A stretch of DNA of 64,000 nt from Allokutzneria oryzae. GTDB taxonomy: Bacteria > Actinomycetota > Actinomycetes > Mycobacteriales > Pseudonocardiaceae. The position numbers were made by a program, and so were the translations under genes. Below the pieces are notes generated by a model. The model did no database searches, was not told the DNA's origin, and saw only the letters and a list, made by a program, of their open reading frames with translations. Position 1 is the stretch's first letter; each line of letters starts with the position of its first letter. Below, one piece after another: positions 24,010 to 32,629 of the stretch. The DNA lies in the NCBI RefSeq assembly GCF_042429765.1, contig NZ_JBHLZU010000034.1:1-64000 (forward strand), written 5' to 3'.

Positions 24010-26565
24010 TTAGAGGCGGGGGTCTACGGGTTCGGACTCTAGGGCGAGGACGGCGAAGACCGGCTCGTGCACCCGCCAGAGGGGTTCGCCACGGGCGGCC
24101 CGGTCCAGTGACTCCAGGCCGAGCGCGTACTCGCGCAGCGCCATCGAGCGCTTGTGGCCGATCCCGCGCCTGCGGAGCCGGTCGAGGTGGGTCTCCTCGG
24201 TGTAGTCCGGGCCGTAGATGATCCGCAGGTACTCCCGGCCGCGGACCTTGATCCCAGGCTGCGCCAGGCCCTTGCGGGCGCGGGTGAGGTTGGCGTGCGG
24301 CTTGACCACCATGCCTTCGCCGCCCTCGGCCGTCATCTCCTCCCACCACCGGACGCCCGCGGCGGTCGATGCCGGGTCGGTGGTGTCCACCAGCAGCCTT
24401 CCGGTGCGGCGCACCAGCTCCGGGTCCGCGTCCACCAGCCGGTCGGCCAGCGCGAGGTGCCACGAGTGGTCGCGGGTGTAGTAGGTCGCGCCCTCCGTCG
24501 CCAGCAGCTGGAACGGCGCGAGGGCGATCCCCTCCAGACCGGACGTCGGCCAGCAGTAGCGGCGGTAGGACTCGGTGAACGCCTCCGCGTTGTCCGCGCG
24601 TGCCGACGTCCGGTCCAGCAGCTCCTGGACGTCGATGCCGCGTTCGCTCGCCGTCCGCAGCGCGGACACCGCAGCGGGCAAGGCGGTCCTGGCCGCCGCG
24701 CCGACCGCGGCGTACTGGTTGCGCAGCAGGTCCTCCGCCTTCGCCGACCACGGCAGCAGCTCGCAGTCCAGCAGCAGCCAGCCGGTGTCCAGCTCCTCCC
24801 ACAGGCCCGCCGAGGTGACCGCGGCACGCAGTCGCGACAGCAGCCGCTCGGTCAGCGACGGGTCGAAGAACGGCCGCCCGGTGCGGGTGTGGACTGCGCC
24901 GGTGGTGCCGCCGGACGCGCCGAACCGGGACGCGGCGACCGATTCGTCGCGGCACACCACGACCACCGCGCGGGAGCCCATGTGCTTCTCCTCGCAGATG
25001 ACCTCGGCGATGCCGTCGGCCCGGAAGCTGTCGAACGCCTCGGCCGGGTGCTCCAGCAGCCCCGGCTGGGTGGAGGTGGCGCTCGGGGCCATGGTCGGCG
25101 GCAGGTAGAGCAGCCACCGCGGTTCGAGGGCGAAGCGGCTCATCACTTCGAGCGCGCCCGCCGCGCTCTGCTCGCTGATGCTGATCCGGCCGTGGTGCGC
25201 GGTCTCCACGACCCGCTTGCCGAGCACGTCGGTGACGTCGAGCGCGTCCGGCTCACGACGCGGCGCCAAACTGTCCACAGTGGACGTCGGGAACGGCTTC
25301 GTCGGCTCGTACCAGACCTTCTCCGCGGGGACGGAGACCACGTCCTTCTCCGGGTAGCGCAGCGCGGTGAGCCTGCCGCCGAACACGCAGCCGGTGTCCA
25401 GGCACATCGTGTTGTTGATCCACTCGACCTCGGGCGTCGGCACGTGCCCGTAGAGGACCATCGCCTTGCCCCGGTAGTCCGCCGCCCACGGATAGCGCAC
25501 CGGCAGGCCGAACTCGTCGGTCTCCCCGGTGGAGTCGCCGTAGAGCGCGAAGCTGCGCACCCGCCCGGAGGCGCGGCCGTGGTAGGCCTCCTTGAGCCCG
25601 GCGTGCGCGACGACGAGCTTCCCGCCGTCCAGCACCAGGTGCGAGACCAGGCCGTGGCAGAACTCCTCGACCTCCTTGCGGAACTCGGGCGTCTCCTTCT
25701 CCAACTGCTCCAAGGTCTCCGCGAGGCCGTGTGTCACCTGCACGTTGCGGCCCTGCAACGACCGCACGAGCTTGTTCTCGTGGTTGCCCGGCACCGCCAG
25801 CGCGTGCCCCGCGCCGACCATGCCCATCACCAGGCGCAGCACGCCGGGGGAGTCGGGGCCGCGGTCGACGAGATCGCCGACGAACACCGCGCGCCGCGAG
25901 GGGTGCGCCGCGTCCACGGCACGCCCCTCGGCGTCGCGGGTGATCGTGTACCCCAGCGAGGTCAGCAGCGCCTCCAGCTCCGAGCGGCAGCCGTGGACGT
26001 CACCGATCACGTCGAACGGCCCGGTCTCGTGCCGGAAGTCGTTGAGCAGCCGCTCGCGCACGACGCGCGCCTGCCCGACCTCCTCCTCGCCGCGCAGCAC
26101 GTGGACCTTGCGGAAACCCTCCTTGGTCAGGCCGCGCAGCCCGCGCCGCAGCTGCGCCCGCTGCCGCCGCACCACGTGCTCGCCGAAGTCCCGGTCCGGG
26201 CGCGTGGAGTTGCGGTCGTGGCACAGCTGCTCCGGCAGGTCGAGCACGATGGCCACCGGCAGCACGTCGTGCGCGCGGGCCAGCTCGACCAGCCTCTTGC
26301 GCGCCTCCGGCTGCACGTTCGTCGCGTCGACCACGGTCAGCCGCCCGGCGCTGAGCCGCTTGGCCGCGATGAAGTTCAGCACCTCGAAGGCGTCCTTGCT
26401 GGCCGCTTGGTCGTTCTCGTCGTCGGCGACCAGGCCGCGGCAGAAGTCGCTGGAGACCACCTCGAAGCGCCCGAAGTGCTCCCGCGCGAAGGTCGACTTG
26501 CCTGACCCGGACGCGCCGACGAGCACCACCAGCGACAGCTCCGGGATTGTCAGATCGATGCTCAT
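24010..26565 (-). CDS. pnkp: Polynucleotide kinase-phosphatase (Pnkp), RNA repair
   Basis: 851 residues with the three-domain bacterial Pnkp layout. The 5' kinase P-loop is GASGSGKST (17-25). The metallophosphoesterase 2',3'-phosphatase has GDVHGC (188-193), GDLVDRG (230-236) and GNHE (260-263). The ligase-like adenylyltransferase has CEEKHMGSR, with its nucleotidyl Lys near 527. It heals both ends of broken RNA and, with Hen1, seals it. The start at ATG 26565 overlaps the Hen1 stop by one base (TGATG), fixing the start and coupling translation. Length is close to the characterised Clostridium enzyme (about 870). It contains one of the in-frame GTCCAC-type palindromes (25273-25285). Confidence 0.95.
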   Translation of the reverse strand: MSIDLTIPELSLVVLVGASGSGKSTFAREHFGRFEVVSSDFCRGLVADDENDQAASKDAFEVLNFIAAKRLSAGRLTVVDATNVQPEARKRLVELARAHDVLPVAIVLDLPEQLCHDRNSTRPDRDFGEHVVRRQRAQLRRGLRGLTKEGFRKVHVLRGEEEVGQARVVRERLLNDFRHETGPFDVIGDVHGCRSELEALLTSLGYTITRDAEGRAVDAAHPSRRAVFVGDLVDRGPDSPGVLRLVMGMVGAGHALAVPGNHENKLVRSLQGRNVQVTHGLAETLEQLEKETPEFRKEVEEFCHGLVSHLVLDGGKLVVAHAGLKEAYHGRASGRVRSFALYGDSTGETDEFGLPVRYPWAADYRGKAMVLYGHVPTPEVEWINNTMCLDTGCVFGGRLTALRYPEKDVVSVPAEKVWYEPTKPFPTSTVDSLAPRREPDALDVTDVLGKRVVETAHHGRISISEQSAAGALEVMSRFALEPRWLLYLPPTMAPSATSTQPGLLEHPAEAFDSFRADGIAEVICEEKHMGSRAVVVVCRDESVAASRFGASGGTTGAVHTRTGRPFFDPSLTERLLSRLRAAVTSAGLWEELDTGWLLLDCELLPWSAKAEDLLRNQYAAVGAAARTALPAAVSALRTASERGIDVQELLDRTSARADNAEAFTESYRRYCWPTSGLEGIALAPFQLLATEGATYYTRDHSWHLALADRLVDADPELVRRTGRLLVDTTDPASTAAGVRWWEEMTAEGGEGMVVKPHANLTRARKGLAQPGIKVRGREYLRIIYGPDYTEETHLDRLRRRGIGHKRSMALREYALGLESLDRAARGEPLWRVHEPVFAVLALESEPVDPRL

Positions 26566-27986
26566 CACGCCCCCACCACTGAGAAAACGGCCATCTGCGT
26601 CGGCGGACCCAGCTCCGGGTCCTCCGGGCCCACCGGCAGATACCGGACGCCGTAGCCGTGCGTGGCCGCGACGCCGTCGGCCCACTCGCGGAACTGCGCG
26701 CGAGTCCATTCGAAACGGTGGTCGCGATGCCGCATCGTCCCGGCGGGCAGGTCCTCGTAGCGGACGTTGTACTCGACGTTCGGCGTCGTCACGACGACCG
26801 TGGTCGGCCGCGCGTACCCGAACACCGTGGACGCGAGCGCGCCGATGCGCGGCGGGTCCACGTGTTCAATGACCTCCATCAGCACCACGGCGTCGTAGCC
26901 GCGCAGCCGGTCGTCGCGGTAGGTCAGCGAGGACTGGAGCAGTGTCAGCCGCTCGCGCTGCCGGTCGGGCATGCGGTCCAGGCGCAGCTTGCGAGCGGCG
27001 AACTCCAACGCGCGGTGCGAGACGTCCACGCCCAGGACCTCGCGGAAGTTCGCGTCCGCCAACAGGTCGCGGAGCAGCGCGCCCTCACCGCAACCGAGGT
27101 CCACCACGCGCGCGGCACCGGCGCCGCGCAACGCCGCCAGCACGGCACCGCGCCGCTGCAACGCGAGCGAGACCTTCGGCTCCGCCTCCTCGCCGTCCGC
27201 GAGGGCGGGGTCGGGCACCGCGTTGTCCAGCACCTCCGGCTCGGCGTCGTCGCGTTCGGCGAGCCTGCCCACGGCCGTGCTCACCAGCTCCCCGCGGTGG
27301 GCGAGGTACCGCCGCGTGATCACCTCACGGGCCGGGTGCGCGCCGAGCCAGCCCTCGCCCGCGCGGATCAGCTTGTCCACCTCGTCAGGGCTGACCCAGT
27401 AGTGCTTGGCGTTGTCCAGCACGGGAAGCAGCACGTAGAGGTGGTTCAACGCCTCGGACAGCCGGACCTCGCCGGTCAGCCGCAGCTCGACGTAGCGCGA
27501 GTCGCCCCACTCCGGCATCCGCGGGTCCAGCGGCACCGGGCGGGCGTCCACGGCCCAGCCCAGCGGCTCGAACATCTGCCTCGCCACGTCGGCACCGCCC
27601 CGGCACGGCAGGACGGGAACACAGATCTCCAAGGGCAGCCGCTGCTCCGGCAGCTCCGGGCGCAGGTCGCAGCGGCCGGCCATCGCGGTGCGGAACACCT
27701 TGCCCAGCGCGACGGCCAGCATCGAGGACGCGGCGTACGGCCGGTCGTTGACGTACTGCGTCAGCGAGAAACCGTCCGTCCCACCAGGGCGACGGCCGCG
27801 CACCAGCGCGACCGGGTCCACCTCCAGCAGCAGCGCGACCGTGCAGCGATGGTCGGTGGCCTCCGGGTAGAAGACGTGGGCCGAGCCCCCGGAGACGTCG
27901 AAGGTCTGCGCCTTCTCCGGGTGCTTGTGCAGCAGGAAACCCAGGTCAGTGGCCTTTCCCGCGGTTGAGGAGATCGTCAGCAACAC
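26565..27986 (-). CDS. hen1: Hen1 3'-terminal RNA ribose 2'-O-methyltransferase
   Basis: 473 residues. The N-terminal half is the Hen1 N-domain, which stimulates Pnkp ligation. The C-terminal half is the methyltransferase: VVDLGCGEGALLRDLL (SAM site), EVIEHVDPPR (Glu-His-His metal-site region), TTPNVEYN and RHRDHRFEWTR. It methylates the 2'-OH at the 3' end of a cleaved RNA before sealing, which protects the repaired site from being cut again. It is the first gene of the two-gene operon. All diagnostic motifs are present. Confidence 0.95.
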   Translation of the reverse strand: MLLTISSTAGKATDLGFLLHKHPEKAQTFDVSGGSAHVFYPEATDHRCTVALLLEVDPVALVRGRRPGGTDGFSLTQYVNDRPYAASSMLAVALGKVFRTAMAGRCDLRPELPEQRLPLEICVPVLPCRGGADVARQMFEPLGWAVDARPVPLDPRMPEWGDSRYVELRLTGEVRLSEALNHLYVLLPVLDNAKHYWVSPDEVDKLIRAGEGWLGAHPAREVITRRYLAHRGELVSTAVGRLAERDDAEPEVLDNAVPDPALADGEEAEPKVSLALQRRGAVLAALRGAGAARVVDLGCGEGALLRDLLADANFREVLGVDVSHRALEFAARKLRLDRMPDRQRERLTLLQSSLTYRDDRLRGYDAVVLMEVIEHVDPPRIGALASTVFGYARPTTVVVTTPNVEYNVRYEDLPAGTMRHRDHRFEWTRAQFREWADGVAATHGYGVRYLPVGPEDPELGPPTQMAVFSVVGA

Positions 27987-28139
27987 CGCCGCAGTCTGTC
28001 ACTCGTCCCGGTGGTGGCGCCCGGGATTTCCGCGCTCCGATAGCACGATCGGGTGTGACGCACGCGGAACCGCGTCAAGGTTCGCTGACTCGTTCGTCCC
28101 CTCCCCGTCCGAGCAACGGTGAGGGAAGGGACGACGGCG

Positions 28140-28556
28140 ATGAGCAGGGAGCACTCCGAGATCCGGTCCGCGGCGATGTTCGACCTGCTGGCCGGTTCGC
28201 CGGTCGCCGTGGAGGTCGAGCTCAGCTACTCCACCCGCGACCCGTACGCGGTCCGCGTGCTGTTCAACCCCTACGGCGACCAGAGCGTGGAGTGGATCCT
28301 CGCCCGCGACCTGCTCGCCGACGGACTGCTCGCCGAGGCGGGCGAGGGCGACGTCCGGATCTGGCCGGTGATGGACGAGCTGGACGTGGTGGTGCTGGAG
28401 TTCAGCACGCCGGCCGGGCAGGCGCGTTTCGGCGTGGACCCGGAGGACCTCGTCGACTTCCTCAACGAGACCTACGAGGTCGTCGCGCCGGACGAGGAGC
28501 CGCTGTGGTTCGACTTCGACCAGGAGCTGTCGCTGCTGACCGACACCACCAAGTAG
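28140..28556 (+). CDS. SsgA-family sporulation/cell-division regulator
   Basis: 138 residues of the SsgA-like family found only in morphologically complex actinomycetes: VEVELSYSTRDPYAVRVLF, VEWILARDLLADGLL, GEGDVRIWPV and ARFGVDPEDLVDFLNETYEVV. Members control septum placement, spore-wall synthesis or FtsZ localisation, usually through FtsZ-associated proteins. ATG 28140 is chosen over GTG 28119 because the GGGAAGGG stretch lies between them. It is a stand-alone gene followed by a hairpin. Confidence 0.92.
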   Translation: MSREHSEIRSAAMFDLLAGSPVAVEVELSYSTRDPYAVRVLFNPYGDQSVEWILARDLLADGLLAEAGEGDVRIWPVMDELDVVVLEFSTPAGQARFGVDPEDLVDFLNETYEVVAPDEEPLWFDFDQELSLLTDTTK

Positions 28557-28577
28557 CCGCCGGGTGAAGGACCACAG

Positions 28578-28595
28578 CACCGGTCGGGACCGGTG
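28578..28595 (+). terminator. Hairpin after the SsgA-like gene
   Basis: CACCGGT (28578-28584), loop CGGG, ACCGGTG (28589-28595): a perfect 7-bp stem 22 nt after the stop, without a T-run. Confidence 0.45.
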
Positions 28596-28598
28596 GTG

Positions 28599-28815
28599 CG
28601 CGGGACGGGTCCTAGAGCCTGTCCTGCACGTCGTCCTAATGCCCCGGGGTGGCACCGCCCCCGCGCCCCCGAGCACGCGTGCACCAGCTGGCGTGGCCGG
28701 GGTTTTCGCGTTTTGTCACCTTAATGTGAAATGGGAGCGCTCTTTTGCGCATCAAGGTGACAAAACGCGAAAGGAGGGCCGTGCAGGTGAGGGCGACTCG
28801 CGGGACGGGTCCTAG
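28599..28815. repeat. 17-bp direct repeats flanking palindromic element A
   Basis: CGCGGGACGGGTCCTAG occurs at 28599-28615 and 28799-28815, exactly 200 bp apart. The second copy contains the stop codon of the minus-strand HATPase gene. The palindrome lies between them. Confidence 0.6.
28704..28772. repeat. 69-bp palindromic element, copy A
   Basis: The perfect 19-bp arms start TTTCGCGTTTTGTCACC (28704-28722; partner 28754-28772) and surround an imperfectly palindromic core centred on GAGCGCTC (28735-28742). A second copy in opposite orientation lies at 31908-31976. Similarity between the copies continues some 10-20 bp outside the arms (GTGGCCGGG before, GAGGG after). Confidence 0.75.
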
Positions 28816-29255
28816 TCCTGGTCGCGGTTGAGGCCGAAGAGGATCCGCTGCATCACCTCGTGGCCGATCTCGGCACCGCCGTGCACCGGCTGCTCGGCCG
28901 AGATCTGCTCGGCCGCCCTGGACCGCCTGCGCTCGCGGCGCGGCAGCGGCACCGAGGAGCCGGTCAGCCCCGCGGGTAGCGGCAGCTCACGGCTGACCAG
29001 GCGGCCGTCGTCGACCTCGACGACCAGGCGGTCCCCGCACACCCGCAGCCGCACCGTGATGAGGCCCGGCGCGCGCGGGTCGGCGTTGTCGACCACCTCG
29101 GTGACCAGCTGGCACGCGGCCCGGCTCGTCTCCTCCACCATCGGCCGCAGTGACCACTCGCTCAACGCGAAGCGCACGAAGAGATCGGTGCAGTTCACGG
29201 CGCTGGGCAGCGCGATGAGTTGGAGATCGTCGACCTGTGTGGTGTCGGAGTTCAC
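28812..29255 (-). CDS. HATPase_c-type anti-sigma/regulatory ATP-binding protein
   Basis: 147 residues, resembling the small RsbW/SpoIIAB-like kinases common in Streptomyces relatives: ETSRAACQLVTEVVDNADP is the N-box region and RLVVEVDDGRLVSRELP the G1 region. The usual N-box Asn is present but the DxGxG motif is degenerate (DDGRLV), so ATP binding may be weak or lost. GTG 29255 is chosen because GGAAGGA lies 5 nt upstream; a longer frame to 29357 has none. No sigma factor or antagonist is adjacent. Confidence 0.75.
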   Translation of the reverse strand: MNSDTTQVDDLQLIALPSAVNCTDLFVRFALSEWSLRPMVEETSRAACQLVTEVVDNADPRAPGLITVRLRVCGDRLVVEVDDGRLVSRELPLPAGLTGSSVPLPRRERRRSRAAEQISAEQPVHGGAEIGHEVMQRILFGLNRDQD

Positions 29256-29507
29256 CCGGATCCTTCCGTCGTCCCACGTGTGCCCGGTGTTGAGAGCCGT
29301 ATCTTGCCAACCCCGTCGTTCGCCCTGGAGGCGGGTCCGGTTAGCCCGTTCGGGCACTGCAACGTGCAGACGAACACGCCCCGTATTCGGCTTCCGCGAT
29401 TACTTCAGTGTCCAATGAAATTAGTTCCCCGGTGCCCTGATCGCCTTGGTGCGCAAGGGAATCCGTCCCTGCGGCGGAGCGAAAACCCGCTGCGGACGTG
29501 AGGGATT

Positions 29508-29535
29508 TTGTTAAACCGAGCGGTCGCTCTAATAA
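29508..29535 (+). promoter_or_regulatory. Promoter of YqeB-TetR-CobW genes (leaderless)
   Basis: TTGTTA (29508-29513), 16 nt, TAATAA (29530-29535). The GTG at 29543 lies 7 nt beyond the -10 box, where transcription should begin. Confidence 0.6.
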
Positions 29536-29542
29536 TGAGCGC

Positions 29543-30220
29543 GTGACCGGTTCGGGGGAGCGCGTCGTCGCGCACAGGGCGTGGGAGTGGATCATCGCGT
29601 GGGTCGGCGGGCCCGTGCTCGGGGCGGGCGTCGGCTGGGCGGTCAAGCCGCTCGCCGCGTGGGTCGCCGCGCTGCCGTGGGCCCCGCTGCAGGGGCCGTT
29701 CAAGCTCGCCGAGTCCGTGCCGGACTGGGTCCTGATCGGCGTCGGCGCGCTCGCCGGCCTCGCGCTCGCGTTCTTGGTCGCGATGGACATGCTGCGGGTG
29801 ACCGTCTCGGCGGAGCGGGTCGTGCTCGAACGCGGTGACGACACCACGAGCATCGATGGCGCCGATGTCGGGACGGTCTTCCTGGACGGCAAGAAACTCG
29901 TGCTGCTGGGCGCCGACGGCCAGGAGCTGGCGTCGGAGAACACCGACCTCGACGCGAAGGCCCTGCGCGAGGCGTTCACCGCGACCGGGTACACGTGGCT
30001 GGCTGACGGCGATCCCCACAGCGGGGACTACCGGCTCTGGGTCGAGGACACCCCGGGGCTGCCCACGGGCGCTGACGCGCTTCTCAAAGCCCGCAAGCGC
30101 GCGATCAGCCGCAGTGATGACGAGGACGTGCGGCTGCTGCGCACCGAGCTGGTCAAGCTTGGAGTGGTGGTCCGCGACGACAAGAAGCGCCAGTACTGGC
30201 GACTGACTGCGAAGCGCTGA
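29543..30220 (+). CDS. YqeB-family membrane protein
   Basis: 225 residues. Two hydrophobic helices near the N-terminus (WIIAWVGGPVLGAGVGWAV, and WVLIGVGALAGLALAFLVAM) precede a soluble domain (SAERVVLERGDDTTSIDG, VFLDGKKLVLLGADGQELAS) and an Arg/Lys-rich C-terminus. This layout matches actinobacterial YqeB-like conserved proteins of unknown function. GTG 29543 is chosen from the promoter; the open frame's GTG at 29498 lies before the -35. It is followed after 1 nt by TetR, so the two are probably one operon. Confidence 0.78.
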   Translation: MTGSGERVVAHRAWEWIIAWVGGPVLGAGVGWAVKPLAAWVAALPWAPLQGPFKLAESVPDWVLIGVGALAGLALAFLVAMDMLRVTVSAERVVLERGDDTTSIDGADVGTVFLDGKKLVLLGADGQELASENTDLDAKALREAFTATGYTWLADGDPHSGDYRLWVEDTPGLPTGADALLKARKRAISRSDDEDVRLLRTELVKLGVVVRDDKKRQYWRLTAKR

Positions 30221-30221
30221 C

Positions 30222-30824
30222 GTGCGCACCGTCGATCCGGCCAGGCACGAGGCCAAGCGCGCGCACATCCTGGGAGCCGCCGAGTTCTGCTTCTCCCGCA
30301 AGGGTTTCGAGCGGACCACGACGGCCGACATCTGCGCACGGGCCGGGATCAGCTCTGGCAGCCTGTTCCACTACTTCCCGAGCAAGCGCGCGGTCTTCGT
30401 GGCGATCTTCGAACAGGACGGCGAGCTGATCGCCGGGCACGTGGCGCGGGCCGCCGAGGCGGAGGACCCGGTGGCCGGGCTGCTGGAGCTGGTCGAGGCG
30501 CAGGTGCGACCGCTGGAGGACCCCGGGGCCGCGGGGCTGGTGACCGAGGTGATCGCGCAGGCAGGGCGCGACGAGGAGCTGGCCGTGGTCCTCGCGCGCA
30601 ACGACGCCGCGCTGCGCGGGGGCATCGCCGGGCTGCTGCGCCGCGCCGCCGGGCTCAGACGGATCGACCGGGGGCTGGACCCGGACCGGACGGCGGGGTG
30701 GGTGGTCGCGCTGGTCGACGCGGTGTTCACGCGGGCGGCGACGGACCGCGACCTCGTCCTCGCCGAGGAGCTCGCGATGCTGAGGCTTATCCTGACCAGG
30801 TTCCTGCTCGTCGAGCGGCCGTGA
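30222..30824 (+). CDS. TetR/AcrR-family regulator
   Basis: 200 residues with a typical N-terminal TetR helix-turn-helix (HILGAAEFCFSRKGFERTTT, ADICARAGISSGSLFHYFPS) and an all-helical ligand domain. The GTG start is 1 nt after the YqeB stop and the CobW gene follows 21 nt downstream. It may autoregulate the three-gene set; no palindromic operator was seen at the YqeB promoter. Confidence 0.93.
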   Translation: MRTVDPARHEAKRAHILGAAEFCFSRKGFERTTTADICARAGISSGSLFHYFPSKRAVFVAIFEQDGELIAGHVARAAEAEDPVAGLLELVEAQVRPLEDPGAAGLVTEVIAQAGRDEELAVVLARNDAALRGGIAGLLRRAAGLRRIDRGLDPDRTAGWVVALVDAVFTRAATDRDLVLAEELAMLRLILTRFLLVERP

Positions 30825-30845
30825 TCACGTTCGGAAGGATTGTCG

Positions 30846-31856
30846 TTGGGGCACAAGCAGATTCCCGTCGTCATCGTCGCCGGGTTCCTGGGCTCCGGGA
30901 AGACCACCCTGCTCAACCACCTGCTCGCCACCAGCGGCGGAACGCGGATCGGCGTGGTGGTCAACGACTTCGGCAGCATCAACATCGACGCCCTGCAGGT
31001 CGCCGGGCAGGTCGACTCGATGATCTCGCTGGGCAACGGCTGCCTGTGCTGCGTCGTCGACGCCTCCGGCATGGACGAGCTGCTGGCCCGGCTGGCCCGG
31101 CCCAGCGCGCGGATCGACGTGGTCGTCATCGAGGCCAGCGGCCTCGCCGAGCCCCGTGACCTGATCCGGATGGTGCTGGCCAGCGAGAACCCCCGGCTCT
31201 GCTACGGCGGACTGGTCGAGGTCGTCGACGGCGCCGAGTTCGAGGCCAGCAGGCGGCGCCACCCCGAGCTGGACAAGCACCTGCGCTACGCGGACCTGGT
31301 GGTGCTCAACAAGACCGACCGGGTCGGCGACGAGGACCTGCGGCTGCTGCTCAAGACCGTCACCGGGCTCAGCAAGGGGAAGCCGGTGCTGCCGACCGCG
31401 CACGGCCGCGTCGATCCCGCGTTGCTGTTCGAGCAGCGGCCCCAGCGCGAGGAGGTCGTGCGGCAGCTGTCCTTCGACGACCTCGACGACGACCACTCCG
31501 AGCACGCGCACGCGCGGTACGAGAGCGTGGAGTTCAGCTCGGACCAGCCGCTGAACCCCCGCCGCCTGATGGCTTTCCTCGACTCCCGCCCGGCCGGCCT
31601 GTACCGGATGAAGGGGTTCGTCCACTTCGGACTGCGCGGGCACCGGCAGAAGCACGTGCTGCACACCGTCGGCGGTTTCCTGCGCTTCGAACGGTCCCGG
31701 TGGGAGGCGGGCGAGGCGCACCGCACCCAGCTGGTGATGATCGGCGCCGGGATCGACGCGGGCGCCGTGCGGGCCGGGCTGGCCGCCTGCGTGGAGACCG
31801 ACCCGGCATCGGCCGATCCCCAGGGCATGCTGGTGATCGCGCCGTACCTCCGCTAG
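30846..31856 (+). CDS. CobW/COG0523-family GTPase, putative metal chaperone
   Basis: A 336-residue GTPase. Walker A is GFLGSGKTTLLNH, the metal-binding CxCC is in NGCLCCVV, NKTD is the guanine-specificity motif, and a CobW C-terminal domain carries a His-rich stretch (DDHSEHAHARYE). Members insert or supply Zn, Co or Fe to target proteins. No zinc-independent ribosomal protein or metallo-enzyme paralogue lies alongside, so the metal is not known. TTG 30846 is chosen because GGAAGGA is 6 nt upstream; TTG 30840 is in frame but too close to it. Confidence 0.92.
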   Translation: MGHKQIPVVIVAGFLGSGKTTLLNHLLATSGGTRIGVVVNDFGSINIDALQVAGQVDSMISLGNGCLCCVVDASGMDELLARLARPSARIDVVVIEASGLAEPRDLIRMVLASENPRLCYGGLVEVVDGAEFEASRRRHPELDKHLRYADLVVLNKTDRVGDEDLRLLLKTVTGLSKGKPVLPTAHGRVDPALLFEQRPQREEVVRQLSFDDLDDDHSEHAHARYESVEFSSDQPLNPRRLMAFLDSRPAGLYRMKGFVHFGLRGHRQKHVLHTVGGFLRFERSRWEAGEAHRTQLVMIGAGIDAGAVRAGLAACVETDPASADPQGMLVIAPYLR

Positions 31857-32050
31857 CCGGGCAGCGCCCCGTGCGCGGCCTGGCCGGAGTGGCCGGGGTG
31901 GCCGGGTTTTCGCGTTTTGTCACCTTGATGCGCGAAAGAGCGCTCCCAAATCGCGTTAAGCCTACAAAACGCGAAATGAGGGGCGCGTGGGTGATCGCGC
32001 CAGGGGTGTCACCAACGTGACGGCCAGATACACCTAGCCGGGTAGTGCCC
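31853..32050. repeat. Near-identical 17-bp direct repeats flanking palindromic element B
   Basis: CTAGCCGGGCAGCGCCC (31853-31869) and CTAGCCGGGTAGTGCCC (32034-32050), 15/17 identical, 181 bp apart. Each includes the stop codon of one of the two convergent genes. Confidence 0.5.
31908..31976. repeat. 69-bp palindromic element, copy B
   Basis: Inverted relative to copy A. The left arm (31908-31926) is identical to the left arm of A; the right arm (31958-31976) matches at 16/19; the core again centres on GAGCGCTC (31938-31945). It lies between the convergent cobW-like and hypothetical genes. Confidence 0.75.
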
Positions 32051-32456
32051 ACTCCTGGGGCTGGGGCGCGCGGTGCGCGCCGACCGGGACCGGGACCGAG
32101 GTCTCCTCCAGTCGCCGGGCCGCCGAGCGCAGCCGGATCATGCCGGGCTGGATCGAGGCGGGATCGAAGGTCTCCGCCGAGAGCGCGGCGCGGGCCTTGA
32201 CCAGCAGGGTCATCGTCTCGGCGACCGGGCCGTGCGGGTCCCGCGCGGCGAGGGCGGCCAGGGAGGGCTCGATCACGGCGAGCTCGGCCTCGAACTGAAG
32301 GGCGAGCTCGGAGATCGCGGCGATCGGCAGCTGGTGGCCGGACAGTTCGCGCAGGCCGCGGACCATGTCGTCGACGACCTGTCGCAGCGCCGCGATCACG
32401 GGCATCTCACTCACGGGCGCATTGTAGGGGGCGGCTGCACCATTCAGCTCAGTCAT
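32034..32456 (-). CDS. Hypothetical protein, 140 residues
   Basis: No family recognised. It is a helical, soluble-looking protein without signal or membrane segment (VIAALRQVVDDMVRGLRELS, LALQFEAELAVIEPSLAALA). ATG 32456 is preferred to the frame's earlier start at 32534 because the residues before it are low-complexity and AAGG lies 5 nt upstream. It is divergent from the GlxA-type regulator and convergent with CobW across palindrome B. Confidence 0.6.
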   Translation of the reverse strand: MTELNGAAAPYNAPVSEMPVIAALRQVVDDMVRGLRELSGHQLPIAAISELALQFEAELAVIEPSLAALAARDPHGPVAETMTLLVKARAALSAETFDPASIQPGMIRLRSAARRLEETSVPVPVGAHRAPQPQEWALPG

Positions 32457-32595
32457 ATGCGCCTTTTGGATCAACGGTGCGTTTTCGGGTGAGACCCGGC
32501 AACGGGGACGGCTGGCAAGAACACCGCTGACCACCGGATTTTGGCAATCGCCCGACAGTGCCTGATGCGCAAGGAAAATTCTTCCGCCGAAGAGG

Positions 32596-32623
32596 TTGCC
32601 CGGTGCCGTCGTGTGGTTATGTT
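32596..32623 (+). promoter_or_regulatory. Promoter of GlxA-type regulator (leaderless)
   Basis: TTGCCC (32596-32601), 16 nt, TATGTT (32618-32623), then 6 nt to ATG 32630. No ribosome site is present, so a leaderless mRNA is likely. Confidence 0.5.
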
Positions 32624-32629
32624 CCTGCC

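Noticed and set aside
29440..29455. Short hairpin CCTTG-GTGCG-CAAGG with look-alikes near 32565 and 59555
   Set aside because: Only 15 bp and imperfect at the other sites; too short to call a repeat family from one window.
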